Source: Archangium violaceum (GTDB lineage Bacteria > Myxococcota > Myxococcia > Myxococcales > Myxococcaceae). Taken from it: 64,000 nucleotides of DNA. Below, piece after piece: positions 25,857-34,808 of the stretch. Below the pieces are notes generated by a model. The model ran no database searches, was not told the DNA's origin, and was given only the letters and a program-made list of their open reading frames with translations. The stretch spans positions 10,026,001 to 10,090,000 of the forward strand of contig NZ_CP069396.1 in the NCBI RefSeq assembly GCF_016887565.1, given 5' to 3'. A program made the position numbers and the translations under genes. The stretch's first letter is position 1. Each line of letters opens with the position of its first letter.

Positions 25857-27389
25857 ATGAGAAAGTGGCGTGGGATGGCACTGGCCTGCTCGCTGGCACT
25901 GGGGTGCGGCGGGCCGCTACCGGAGGAGGACGTGCAGGAGGGCGAGCGCTCGCAGGCCAGCGCTCCGAGCGAGCAGGGCGAGGGGGAGCTGGGCGCGATG
26001 TGGGAGCGCGCGGAGCCAGGCACCGCGCGGCTCGTCAAGGACATCTTCCCCCCGGTCCTGGGGCCGCCGTGGTTCGGGCCCTTCCCGGAGAGCCTCACGG
26101 CGTTCCGCGGGAAGCTCTACTTCGCCGCCAACTTCGAGGATGGCCGCAGGGAGCTGTGGAAGAGCGACGGAACCTCGGTGGGCACCGTGCCGGTGAAGAA
26201 GTTCCCACCGCTCTCCGGGTTCTCCTTCCCCAACTCGCTGACGGAGCTGACGCCGCGGGGCTCGCGGCTCTTCTTCGTGGTGAGCGACGAGGAGCACGGC
26301 CGTGAGCTGTGGGTCAGCGATGGCTCCACCGGGGGAACGCGGCTGGTGAAGGACATCGCTCCGGGGTCCGCGGATGCCTCCCCGTTCAACCTGAAGCTCG
26401 TGGGGGACACCCTGCTCTTCTTGCGCGTCGTCCCCGCGACACCGTCCACACCCGAGCGCACCGAGCTCTGGAAGAGCGATGGCACCGAGGCGGGCACGGT
26501 GCGGGTGAAGGACCTGGGACCCGAGTCGTCGCTGATCTTCTCGCAGACCATCGTGGGCGACACGCTCTTCTTCGTGCTCTCGGATCCGGAGCACGGGTCC
26601 GAGCTGTGGAAGACCGATGGCACCGAGGCGGGCACGGGGCTCGTCAGGGACATCCGCCCGGGAGCCGACAGCTCCTTCCCATTCCATCTCACGGCGGTGG
26701 GCCCGTACGTCTTCTTCACCGTCACGACCGAGACCAACGGCTCCGAGCTGTGGAGGAGCGACGGCACCCCGGCCGGCACGGTCCGCGTCGAGACGCTCTC
26801 GCCGGGCCCGGAGAGCTTCAACCCGCGGCTGCTCGGCCCCATCGGGAACTGCCTGTACCTCACGCTGTCGGATCCCTCCGACCACCGCCTGCGCCTGTAC
26901 AAGCTGAAGGTGGACGAGGCGGGCGGCGTCTCCCGGAGGCTCGTCTCGACCCTCCCCAATCCCTTCGCCGACCAGCCCGACTCGGATCCGTTCATCACCA
27001 CCTTCACCGTCGCGGGCAGGAAGCTCTTCTTCGCGATGGCCATCTCCAGCTCGGGCCCGGCGCCGCGCGACGCCCAGCTCTGGGTGACGGATGGAACGGG
27101 CTCGGGCACGAGGCTGCTGCACCAGCCGCTGAGCCTGTTCGACGAGTTCGGGACCACGCTCCACACCCTGGACGACCGCGTCCTCTTCAGTGGCGCCGAT
27201 GACACCCGGGGCCTGGAGCTCTGGGTGAGTGACGGGACGGTGGCCGGTACCCGGCTGCTGCAGGAGCTCGCACCGGGCGGGGCCTCCTCGTTCCCGCAGG
27301 CCTTCACCCGCGTGGGCACGAAGCTCTTCTTCGTCGCCAACGACGCGGTCCACGACGGCGAGCTGTGGATGCTTCCGCTGAATCGCTAG
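25857..27389 (+). CDS. lipoprotein with ELWxxDGT repeats
   Basis: The ATG at 25857 is preceded by GGGGAGG and gives a lipoprotein signal ending SLALGC. The 510 residues contain seven ELW/QLW-xx-DGT-xx-GT repeats at about 50-70-residue spacing (for example ELWKSDGTSVGT, ELWRSDGTPAGT, QLWVTDGTGSGT) and a final partial ELW at the C-terminus. Between them are strands of the LFFVVSDEEHG/TLFFVLSDPEHG type. The spacing suggests a beta-propeller, with each DGT turn linking blades. ELWxxDGT proteins are common in myxobacteria and are usually secreted or surface-attached; their role is unknown. Confidence 0.85.
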   Translation: MRKWRGMALACSLALGCGGPLPEEDVQEGERSQASAPSEQGEGELGAMWERAEPGTARLVKDIFPPVLGPPWFGPFPESLTAFRGKLYFAANFEDGRRELWKSDGTSVGTVPVKKFPPLSGFSFPNSLTELTPRGSRLFFVVSDEEHGRELWVSDGSTGGTRLVKDIAPGSADASPFNLKLVGDTLLFLRVVPATPSTPERTELWKSDGTEAGTVRVKDLGPESSLIFSQTIVGDTLFFVLSDPEHGSELWKTDGTEAGTGLVRDIRPGADSSFPFHLTAVGPYVFFTVTTETNGSELWRSDGTPAGTVRVETLSPGPESFNPRLLGPIGNCLYLTLSDPSDHRLRLYKLKVDEAGGVSRRLVSTLPNPFADQPDSDPFITTFTVAGRKLFFAMAISSSGPAPRDAQLWVTDGTGSGTRLLHQPLSLFDEFGTTLHTLDDRVLFSGADDTRGLELWVSDGTVAGTRLLQELAPGGASSFPQAFTRVGTKLFFVANDAVHDGELWMLPLNR

Positions 27390-27405
27390 CACCCGACCCG
27401 CGGGA

Positions 27406-27434
27406 GGAGGCCCGCGAGAGCGTCGCGGGCCTCC
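27406..27434. terminator. bidirectional hairpin between convergent genes
   Basis: A perfect 11-base stem GGAGGCCCGCG / CGCGGGCCTCC with a 7-base loop lies between the stop codons at 27389 and 27441. It has no T-run on either side, so it may act as a 3'-end barrier or need Rho. Confidence 0.6.
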
Positions 27435-27440
27435 CGGGCT

Positions 27441-27794
27441 CTACCGGGCGAACAGGCCGCGCAGGCAGAGGGCCACGTAGGCGGCGGAGAGCCCCGCCAT
27501 GGCCGACTGGGACACGATGGCGGCGGGCCGTTCGAGCTTGTCACCGCGCAGCAGCGCGGGCAGCCGGGCGAGCGCCCGAGCCGTCCCCAGGAAACCCAGC
27601 AGCCCGAGGAGCGCCGAGCCTCCCACCACCGCCTTCCGCTGGGAGCCGCGCCGCCCCAGCAACCCGAGGCCGAGGGCAGCCGTTCCGAAGCCCGCGGGGA
27701 TGAGTGCCGTCTTGTGCTGCGCTCCCGTCGCGACGAACCCGCCCACTCCGAGCGTCGTCAGCAGGGTCCCGTACCCGAGCGTCCAGTTCTCCAC
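27441..27794 (-). CDS. small multi-pass membrane protein
   Basis: A 117-residue hydrophobic protein with about four predicted helices: TLLTTLGVGGFVATGA, TALIPAGFGTAALGLGLLG, VVGGSALLGLLGFLG and SAMAGLSAAYVALCL, separated by short basic loops (RRGSQRK, RGDKLERP). The two-fold helix pattern resembles small TMEM14-like proteins, but I cannot assign a family. It lies 88 bases downstream of the small lipoprotein gene on the same strand and converges with the ELWxxDGT gene. Confidence 0.7.
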   Translation of the reverse strand: MENWTLGYGTLLTTLGVGGFVATGAQHKTALIPAGFGTAALGLGLLGRRGSQRKAVVGGSALLGLLGFLGTARALARLPALLRGDKLERPAAIVSQSAMAGLSAAYVALCLRGLFAR

Positions 27795-27882
27795 GCCATA
27801 CCTCCTCGATTTGGATTCACCTGGGCCCGAGAAAGGGCCCCGGGAAATCTGGGCATGGCGCTGGAGTTCTGCTCGACTCCGC

Positions 27883-28341
27883 CTACTTCCCGACCCGGGT
27901 GAGGGTGGCGTTCTGGATGATGGTGCCTGGATACGTCTTCCCCTCTCCCGTGAACATCAGGTTGCCGGAGTAATTCAACTGGACAGCCTTGCCGGAGAGT
28001 GAAGCCATTCCGTTCGTGATCGTCTTGGTGAACGTGTAGCCATTCTGCACCTGGGTGCAGGCGGTTCCAGGCCTGAGGGTCGCCACATCACCCTCGACAT
28101 CCGCGGGATAGGTACACGGTGTCCCCGCCGCCGGGATCTCGGAGATGAGGATGTCCGAGTCGGTCCCTTCCGAGATGCGGTAGGTGAACGAGAGCGGGTT
28201 GGTCGAACTCCCCTGGCCCGTCAAGGTGACGGTGGCGGTGCCCGCCACGTTGTAGGTGCCGTGGAACCGCTGACCGCCGAAACCACAGCCAGAGGTGGTG
28301 AGCGCGAGCAGGACAACGAGGGAGAGGGACAGGTTCTTCAT
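27883..28341 (-). CDS. small lipoprotein of unknown function
   Basis: The ATG at 28341 (AGGAG upstream) gives 152 residues with a lipoprotein signal ending TTSGC. The mature part is Thr/Gly-rich with alternating strands (GTYNVAGTATVTLTG, FTYRISEG, VQLNYSGNLMFTG, GTIIQNATLTRV) and two cysteines that could pair, consistent with a small beta-barrel or sandwich in the periplasm. The frame runs upstream into the neighbouring region but without signal-like sequence. No family recognised. Confidence 0.7.
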   Translation of the reverse strand: MKNLSLSLVVLLALTTSGCGFGGQRFHGTYNVAGTATVTLTGQGSSTNPLSFTYRISEGTDSDILISEIPAAGTPCTYPADVEGDVATLRPGTACTQVQNGYTFTKTITNGMASLSGKAVQLNYSGNLMFTGEGKTYPGTIIQNATLTRVGK

Positions 28342-28529
28342 GATGGCTCCTGGGGGTGTCATCGCGGCGCGTGGATGGATGAGAGGCATTGCCGCGTGTG
28401 CGCCGCGCCTGATGCAGGAGCCCTGCCAATCACGGAGGCAGCGGCGTTCCGAGTGACACATCCCTCGAGACGGCCCGTCGGCCATCCGGAAAGCAGGACG
28501 GAAATCCCGCCAGCGGGACGGAGCAGCCG

Positions 28530-30332
28530 TCAGTGCAGGAGCGGAACGGGTGAGCGTTCCGGATGACGGGGGAGCTCCACCGTGAAGACCGAGCCGGCCC
28601 CCAACGTGCTGCACACGCAGATGGAGCCACCCAACCGCTGGACGATCTCCCGGACGATCCACAGCCCCAGACCGAAGCCGCCGTAGTGCTGCTCGGACAC
28701 GGCCCGCTCGAAACGCTCGAAGATGCGCACATGGTCCCGAGGCGCGATGCCGATCCCCTCGTCGCTCACGGTGAGCCACACGGTGTCCGCGTCCGAGCGC
28801 AGCTCCACCCGGATGGGCCGGCCCTTTCCGTACTTGATGGCGTTGGTGAGCAGGTTGATGACCACCTGCTCCAGACGCAGCCGGTTCCACTGCCCCACCG
28901 CGGGCGCGTCCACTCCGGCCAGCACCAGCATGCTGCCAGAGCGCGACATGTCCTCGTGGAAGCGCGTCACCACTTCACGCACCACGTCGGCCAGGTCCAC
29001 ACGCTCGAGCTGGAAGGACAGGTACCCTTCCTTGATGCGGGAGATGTCCAACAGCTCGTCCACCAGGTGCCCCAGCCGCTCCACCTGCCGGGAGATCACC
29101 CGCGCCTTGCTGGACACCTCTCCCGGCCCGAGGGGCCGCGCCTGGTGGGCGCCGCGCAACAGGCTCTGCGCCTGCAACCGCAGCGCCGTCAGGGGCGTTC
29201 GCAACTCGTGCGAGGCGATGGAGAGGAACCTGTCCCTCAGCTGGATGGCCTCGTTCGCCTCCTCGTACAATCGGGCGTTCTCCACCGTCATCGCCATGCG
29301 GCGCGCCACGTCTCGCGCCAGGGCCAGCTCGGTCTCGCCTGGGTGGCGCGAGGGAGAGGAGGTGAAGACGACGGCACCGAGCACCCGGCCGTGGATCGAC
29401 AACGGCAGCCGGAGGGAGGAGCCCTCGGGCCCGGTGACGCGCATGTGCCCGGCGACCGGCGGGCCTCCCCGAGGCTCGGGCTCGAGCAGGACCCGCGATT
29501 CGGGCAGCGAGCGGAGCCGCTCCTCCTCGTGAGCATCCTGGTGGAACACCGCCACCCGCCGCAGCCGGCCGTCCCTGTCGAGCAGCTCCACCATGCACCC
29601 CTCGGCCACCAGGGGCACCACCAGCCGCACGGCCCGGGCGAGCACGGCCTGGAGCTCGAACCCCTCGGCGAGCACGGCGCTCAGCTCCGCCAGCAGGGCG
29701 AGGCGCTCGCGGGCGGCCTCCGACTCGGCGTGCGCCGTCTCAGCCGCCCGGGCCTGGAACTCCAGCGCGCGGCTGGCGCGCAGCTCTATCTCCGTCATCA
29801 CCGAGATGGCCAGTGCCACGAGGATGTCCAGATCGCCATCCGTCCAGGCACGCGGCCGGGTGTCGATGACACAGAAGGTGCCGATGACCTCCCCCTCCGA
29901 GGCCGTGAGGGGAACGCCGGCGTACGCCACCACGCCGAGCTGGTCGATGGCCAGGTTCTCCCGCAGCACGGGATGCTGGCGTGCGTCCTCGATGAGGAGG
30001 GGCTGGCCCGTGGCCACCACGTGCATGCAGAAGGAATGGGTCAGGGGCGTCTGGCGGACGTCACACCAGGGGGGAGGCAGGCCCACGCAGCTCTTGAAGA
30101 ACTGCCGGTCCTCGGCCACCAGGGTGACGAGTCCCACCGGGACGCCAATCACCCGCGTGGCCAGCCGGGCCAGTCGATCGAATGCCTCCTCGGCGGGGGT
30201 GTCCAGGAGGGCCGTGTGGCGCAGGACCTCCAGCCGGCGCTCGCGGCAGAGGGCGGGCTGGAGCTCCCTCGGCGCCGCATTCCGCTCCGCGCCATGTTCC
30301 AGCCCTCCGGTATGAGATGCGGAGTCGGACAC
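28530..30332 (-). CDS. GAF-GAF sensor histidine kinase
   Basis: A 600-residue soluble kinase. It has an N-terminal GAF domain (about 30-180, with FFKSCVGLP and HSFCMHVV), a second GAF (about 215-350), a short coiled region, a HisKA domain with phosphoacceptor His375 in ASHELRTPL, and an HATPase_c domain with N-box NLLTNAIKYG, G1 DEGIGIA and G2 FGLGLWIV. It lacks transmembrane segments, so it senses a cytoplasmic ligand. No response regulator is adjacent; its partner is probably encoded elsewhere, a common arrangement in myxobacteria. The MMPL gene lies 78 bases away at its 5' side on the same strand. Confidence 0.9.
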   Translation of the reverse strand: MSDSASHTGGLEHGAERNAAPRELQPALCRERRLEVLRHTALLDTPAEEAFDRLARLATRVIGVPVGLVTLVAEDRQFFKSCVGLPPPWCDVRQTPLTHSFCMHVVATGQPLLIEDARQHPVLRENLAIDQLGVVAYAGVPLTASEGEVIGTFCVIDTRPRAWTDGDLDILVALAISVMTEIELRASRALEFQARAAETAHAESEAARERLALLAELSAVLAEGFELQAVLARAVRLVVPLVAEGCMVELLDRDGRLRRVAVFHQDAHEEERLRSLPESRVLLEPEPRGGPPVAGHMRVTGPEGSSLRLPLSIHGRVLGAVVFTSSPSRHPGETELALARDVARRMAMTVENARLYEEANEAIQLRDRFLSIASHELRTPLTALRLQAQSLLRGAHQARPLGPGEVSSKARVISRQVERLGHLVDELLDISRIKEGYLSFQLERVDLADVVREVVTRFHEDMSRSGSMLVLAGVDAPAVGQWNRLRLEQVVINLLTNAIKYGKGRPIRVELRSDADTVWLTVSDEGIGIAPRDHVRIFERFERAVSEQHYGGFGLGLWIVREIVQRLGGSICVCSTLGAGSVFTVELPRHPERSPVPLLH

Positions 30333-30410
30333 AACCCCTCCTGAGCAGGGAACAGCATCGGTTCCGGAGCGATTGCGACCAGAGGGAGAACGGAGCGCCC
30401 GAGCCCCCTC

Positions 30411-32711
30411 TCAACGCTCGCGAGCCGGGCCCAGGTCCGGCTTCAGCGCCATCAACAACACCGGGCCGAGGAACGCATCCGCCAGGCCCGCCACCCACAG
30501 CGTCATCCCGGTCAGCAGGCCCAGGTGGGCGATGCCCTCGAAGCGGGAGAGCTGCAACAGCAGGAAGCCTCCCGCCACCGCCGCCGAGGTGACGAACATC
30601 GCCCGCCCGCACTCGTTGAGCGACTCCAGCGCCGCGCGCCGGTGCGGAGCCTCGGCCCCCTCGGCCTTCAGCGCCAGGTAGCGCCGCTTGAAGCGCACCA
30701 GGTACTGCAGCGTGTCGTCGTCCGCGATGACCAGCGCCATGCTCGCGATGATGACCGTGGACGGCTTCAGGCTGATGCCCAGCAGCGACATCGTCCCGAA
30801 CAGCACGCCCACCGGCAGCACGTTGGGCACCAGACCGATGAGCGCCAGCTTCACGCTGCGCAGCACCAGGAAGAACGCCAGGAAGCTCACCCCCAGGGCC
30901 GACAGGAAGCTGCGCAACAGCCCCTGCGTCAGCATCCCCGTCACGTGCTCGGTCATCGCCAGGTTGCCCGTCACCGTGGCCCGGTAGCCCGGCGGCACCT
31001 CGCGCGACACGAAGGCGCGTGCCGACTCCACCAGCTCGTGCATCCGCTCCGAGCCCACGTTGGGCAGCAGCGCCACCACCCCCGCCGCGCTCCGATCCCC
31101 CGACAGCACCGTGTCCAGCGGCTGGTACTTCGCCAGCCGCGTCACCGCCCGCGCCGTGGACGCCTCGCTCTTCTCGAGCAGCCCCAGCGGCCCGAACACC
31201 GCCCGGTACACCGGCTCCAGCAGGCGCGGCAGGCTCACCACCGGCGGGTGCTCGGGGAGACCCGCGAGGTACGCATCCACCCGCTCCTGGAAGCCCAGGG
31301 CCTCCGGCGACAGCGCCGCCCCCTCGCGCCCCCGCTCCGGCTCCAGGAACACGGCCAGCGGCACCAGCCCGCCCAGCGCCCCCTCCGCGTACGTCAGCTC
31401 GGCCGCCAGCGGCGAGTCCTGCCGCAGGTCATCGAACACGCGGTACTCGTGCCGCAGCCGCGTGATGGACAGCACGCTCACCACCGCCACCGCGGAGGCC
31501 AGCACCAGCACCCGCCGGGGGCGGTGCACCACCTGCCGCTCCACCCATGCCAGCACCGAGTCCAGGGGTCGCGTCCGCGAGGCCTTCAGCTCCCTGCGAG
31601 CCCGCGCCGCCGAGGCCCTCGAGCGCAGCGAGAGCACCCACGGCAGCACCAGCATGTTGGCCCCCCACGCCAGCACCACGCCCAGGGCGGTGGCCAGACC
31701 GAACTCCCACACCGCCGTGAGGCCGATGAAGCCCATGGACAGGAAGCCCGAGGCGATGACGAGCTCGGTGGCCAGACACGGTCCGGCCGCGTGGGCCATG
31801 GCCTCGATCAGGGCCCGTGCGTACGGCGTGCCCGCGCGGCGGCGCTCCTCCAGGTCCGACAGCACGTGCACCGTGTCCGTCAGCGACACGATGAGGATGA
31901 CGATGGGCGCGAACGAGGTGAGCACGCCGAAGGGCACCCCCACCCACCCCATGGCGCCCACCATCCACAGCCACGACACCACCAACGTCGCCGCCGTGGC
32001 GAGCACGGACCAGAGCTCCCTGTACGCGAACGCCACCAGCCCGAGGATGACGAGCAGCGCCAGGGGCAGCAGCAGCCCCATGTCCTCCTCCACCATGCGG
32101 GCCAGCGTGGCGCGCACCGCGGGCGCCCCCGATAGTGTCAGCTTCACCTCCGGCCCCGCGTGGCGGGCCAGCAGCTCCCCCGCCGCCAGGGTGAAGGCGC
32201 GCTCGGCCAGGATGCGCTCGACCCCCGCCCCCGAGGAGAGCGCCACCTGCACCACCGCGAGCTCCCGAGTGGGGTGCACCAGCACCCGGGCCAGGGGCTC
32301 CTTCCGGGCCTGGGCGAGCGCCTCGCGCAGAGCCTCCCCGCTCCCCCGCGACGCCTCGGGGAAGAGGAGTCCCTCCACCGTCATGGCCGACGCGGGCCCC
32401 ACCACGTGCCGCACGCGGGGCAGGCCGCGCAGCGCCTCCTCCAGCTTCGCCAGCGAGGCCAGCCCCCCGGGGGTGAAGACGCCGGGGCCCTCGGCGATGA
32501 CGAACACCTGCGAGTCCTCGCCGGGGAAGGCCCGCCGGTAGCGATCGAAGTCCGTCTTGGCCGCGTCGCCGATGGGGTGCATCCGCTCGATGGAGGGATC
32601 CATCGGCACGCGCGCGGCCCCCAGGACCGCCACCGCGCACAGCGCGAGCAGGCCCAGGCCCAGGGGCCACCGGCGGGCCAGCAGTCGCTCGAAGAAGGAG
32701 AGCCAGGTCAC
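30411..32711 (-). CDS. MMPL/RND-superfamily lipid transporter
   Basis: A 766-residue inner-membrane protein of the MMPL class. A transmembrane helix at about 15-35 precedes a large periplasmic loop, then a block of five or six helices (LLLPLALLVILGLVAFAY, FAPIVILIVSLTDTVH, ELVIASGFLSMGFIGL), and the pattern repeats in the C-terminal half (FLSALGVSFLAFFLVL, VIIASMALVIADDDTLQYL). Acidic residues in helix 4 and its repeat (SLTDTVH, IADDDT) match the proton-relay positions. MMPL proteins move hydrophobic lipids out of the inner membrane. The sterol-desaturase-family gene upstream overlaps it by 4 bases, so a modified lipid is a plausible cargo. Confidence 0.85.
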   Translation of the reverse strand: MTWLSFFERLLARRWPLGLGLLALCAVAVLGAARVPMDPSIERMHPIGDAAKTDFDRYRRAFPGEDSQVFVIAEGPGVFTPGGLASLAKLEEALRGLPRVRHVVGPASAMTVEGLLFPEASRGSGEALREALAQARKEPLARVLVHPTRELAVVQVALSSGAGVERILAERAFTLAAGELLARHAGPEVKLTLSGAPAVRATLARMVEEDMGLLLPLALLVILGLVAFAYRELWSVLATAATLVVSWLWMVGAMGWVGVPFGVLTSFAPIVILIVSLTDTVHVLSDLEERRRAGTPYARALIEAMAHAAGPCLATELVIASGFLSMGFIGLTAVWEFGLATALGVVLAWGANMLVLPWVLSLRSRASAARARRELKASRTRPLDSVLAWVERQVVHRPRRVLVLASAVAVVSVLSITRLRHEYRVFDDLRQDSPLAAELTYAEGALGGLVPLAVFLEPERGREGAALSPEALGFQERVDAYLAGLPEHPPVVSLPRLLEPVYRAVFGPLGLLEKSEASTARAVTRLAKYQPLDTVLSGDRSAAGVVALLPNVGSERMHELVESARAFVSREVPPGYRATVTGNLAMTEHVTGMLTQGLLRSFLSALGVSFLAFFLVLRSVKLALIGLVPNVLPVGVLFGTMSLLGISLKPSTVIIASMALVIADDDTLQYLVRFKRRYLALKAEGAEAPHRRAALESLNECGRAMFVTSAAVAGGFLLLQLSRFEGIAHLGLLTGMTLWVAGLADAFLGPVLLMALKPDLGPARER

Positions 32712-33472
32712 GACCGCTGCCTACGCCCTCCGGAGAGGAAGTACAGCATCTCCTTGCGGAAGCCGAACGGCTCGCGGGCGTGCGGAGGCAGCCCCACGGG
32801 CGCGGTGGCCGTCTCGGGCTCGGGCCAGCGCACCGTGCCGAAGACGACGTCCCACACCGTCAGCGTCCCGCCGTAGTTGCCCTTCCCGTCCTGACGGTGG
32901 TGGTGGCGGTGGTACGCCGGGCTGATGATGAGCCAGTCCAACCACCCCAGCGAGTACCCGCGCGCCGAGTGGTGGTACGTCAGCACCACCGAGTACAGCG
33001 CGAAGTAGAGCTGCACGGACAGGGGAGAGAAGCCCAGCCCCGCGAGCAGCGCCACCATGGCCGTGCCCGACAGCACCACCTCCAGCGCGTGCGTGTGCGT
33101 CACCATCCACACGCTGAAGTGCTCCTCGCGGTGGTGCTGGAAGTGGAAGCGCCAGAGGAAGGGGTGCTGGTGCTTCACCCAGTGGCTCAACCAGCTCACC
33201 AGCTCGGCCACCAGCATGCAGGCCACGAAGTCCACCACGGGGGGCAACAGGCCCGGCCGCATCAGCGTCGGCAGGTGCGCGTGGAACCACGCTCCCGCGG
33301 ACTGCACCGCCAGCGTGGGAACGAAGCTGGTCACGAAGAAAGCCCAGTTGCGCCGCCGCCTCGGCCCCGCCTCGAAGCTGTCCGCCCGGAACTGCGGGTC
33401 GCGCAGCTCCAGCAACACCAGCGTCAGCATCGCCAGGGCCGTCCCGGTGTGAAGCATTCCTAGGATGTTCAT
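32708..33472 (-). CDS. fatty acid hydroxylase/sterol desaturase superfamily membrane enzyme
   Basis: From ATG 33472 the protein has 254 residues and about five hydrophobic helices. It carries the di-iron histidine clusters of the family: SHWVKHQ, FHFQHHREEH and, after the last membrane segment, AYHRHHHR, with HTHALE between. Such enzymes use O2 and a di-iron centre to hydroxylate or desaturate membrane lipids. The stop overlaps the start of the MMPL transporter by 4 bases, suggesting synthesis and export of one lipid. The ribosome-binding site of this start is weak; ATG 33457 (MLHTG) is an alternative. Confidence 0.85.
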   Translation of the reverse strand: MNILGMLHTGTALAMLTLVLLELRDPQFRADSFEAGPRRRRNWAFFVTSFVPTLAVQSAGAWFHAHLPTLMRPGLLPPVVDFVACMLVAELVSWLSHWVKHQHPFLWRFHFQHHREEHFSVWMVTHTHALEVVLSGTAMVALLAGLGFSPLSVQLYFALYSVVLTYHHSARGYSLGWLDWLIISPAYHRHHHRQDGKGNYGGTLTVWDVVFGTVRWPEPETATAPVGLPPHAREPFGFRKEMLYFLSGGRRQRS

Positions 33473-33800
33473 CCGTGAACGAGACTTGCACGAGCCGGGC
33501 CGTGACGCCCAGGCACCCCGTCCCCTCCGCCAGCCAGGTGGGAAGGAGGAGCACCTGTGCACGGCGTGACACGCAAGTCGTGCAGCACAGGGACCAACCA
33601 GGGGAGCCCGTCCCGAGGGGCGAGCAGAACGGACTTGCAGGAGTCCTGCCCTTTCACTATCTCTCATGAAGGTGCCGAGGGGTGCCTGCCCGAAAAAGAC
33701 GACGTCACCCTCGTTTGTCCCCGCGGTTCGACATGTTCGTTCTCGATGAATTCCTTCCACGGCCCACACTCGGGTAAGGGCCGACGACGAGGGACTTTTC
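33473..33800. other. 328-base divergent intergenic region
   Basis: This separates the desaturase gene from the gene at 33801. I see a 13-base palindrome GCAGGAGTCCTGC and the GAGGGA ribosome-binding site of the right-hand gene, but no convincing promoter pair and no coding sequence. Confidence 0.4.
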
Positions 33801-34376
33801 ATGGGAACCGACTCCCGCGCAGCCGTCACTCCCCTCCCACTCCGCGAGTGCAAGATCCGAGCGTCGTTCCTGCTCAAGGATCTGCTCTCTCCCGACACCC
33901 AGCGCTCCACCCGAGCGGCTGAGCGTCTGCGTGCCCTTCCGGCCTTCGCGGGCCAGACCCTGGGAGAGGTGCTCGCGAGCAAGGAGCGGATCCGCCGCAA
34001 GCATGCGCTCGCCGTCATCGCCCGCGAGCAGGGTCACGCCTCCTGGGAGGAGTTGAAGAACGCTCGCGGCGAGGAGGAGGAGACCCCTCCCCAGGTCGAC
34101 TTCGAGCGCTTCTTCATCCAGCACTCGAGCGTCTTCCTCAACCGCTGGTTCTCCTCCTACCCGGAGGCACTCGCCTCGCTCCGGGCCATGGGGGGCTACC
34201 TCTTCCCCTACCGGCGGCAGTTCTTCATCTGCGAGGCCGACTTCCTGAAGGCTCGCGGCGTGGATGCCGCGGATCCCGACTGGGAGCGGATGGGACGCAA
34301 CTGGGTGGAGCCGCTCGACCCGGCCGCCCGCGCACGCCTCGAAGAGAAGCTCATCGCGCTCGGCTACGAGAGCTGA
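33801..34376 (+). CDS. hypothetical protein with ankyrin-leader-like N-terminus
   Basis: A 191-residue soluble protein with GAGGGA 7 bases before its ATG. The N-terminal half (FLLKDLLS ... AAERLRALPAF ... HALAVIAREQGHASWEELK) resembles the short helical leader found in front of ankyrin-repeat proteins, where a sequence like AREYGFxSWxxLK recurs; no ankyrin repeats follow. The C-terminal half has an aromatic-rich segment (FFIQHSSVFLNRWFSSYPEA ... GYLFPYRRQFF). I do not recognise a function. The GIY-YIG-like gene begins 39 bases downstream, so the two may be an operon. Confidence 0.65.
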   Translation: MGTDSRAAVTPLPLRECKIRASFLLKDLLSPDTQRSTRAAERLRALPAFAGQTLGEVLASKERIRRKHALAVIAREQGHASWEELKNARGEEEETPPQVDFERFFIQHSSVFLNRWFSSYPEALASLRAMGGYLFPYRRQFFICEADFLKARGVDAADPDWERMGRNWVEPLDPAARARLEEKLIALGYES

Positions 34377-34415
34377 AGCGCAGTCCCTTCACATCACGAC
34401 ACGAGGAGAATCCGC

Positions 34416-34808
34416 ATGTCTTCCACCGATGACCGCGCCGCGCGCGGCGGTCCGACTTCGCGCGCCGAGCTGAAACGAGCCTACAAGGAGAAGCCGCCCC
34501 CGATGGGGGTGTTCATCATCCGCAATCGCGCCAACGGCAAGGTGCTGGTGGGCTCGGCCCTCAACATGCCGGGCGCGCTCAACCGCGCCCGCTTCGAGCT
34601 GGACAGGGGGATGAGCCGCAACCTCGAGCTGCAGGAGGACTGGCGGCGCCACGGGCCCGACAGCTTCACCTTCGAGCAGCTCGACGTCCTGAAGCCGCCG
34701 GAGGAGCCGGGCGCGGATCCAAAGGAGGAGCTGCGGGTGCTGGAGTCGCTCTGGCTCGAGCGGCTCCGACCCTACGGTGAGGCCGGCTACAACACCCCGC
34801 CGGAGTGA
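34416..34808 (+). CDS. degenerate GIY-YIG nuclease-like protein
   Basis: A 130-residue protein with the outline of a GIY-YIG domain: GVFIIRNRANGKVLVGSA occupies the GIY...YIG hairpin (GVF and LVG replace GIY and YIG), followed by LNRARFELDRG, a WRRHGPDSFTFE segment, and LESLWLERL ... GYN matching the late Glu and Asn region. The missing Tyr residues suggest reduced or altered catalysis. Similar short proteins are usually annotated as GIY-YIG family. AGGAG lies upstream of the ATG. The 3' end overlaps the converging hybrid kinase gene by 22 bases. Confidence 0.7.
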   Translation: MSSTDDRAARGGPTSRAELKRAYKEKPPPMGVFIIRNRANGKVLVGSALNMPGALNRARFELDRGMSRNLELQEDWRRHGPDSFTFEQLDVLKPPEEPGADPKEELRVLESLWLERLRPYGEAGYNTPPE

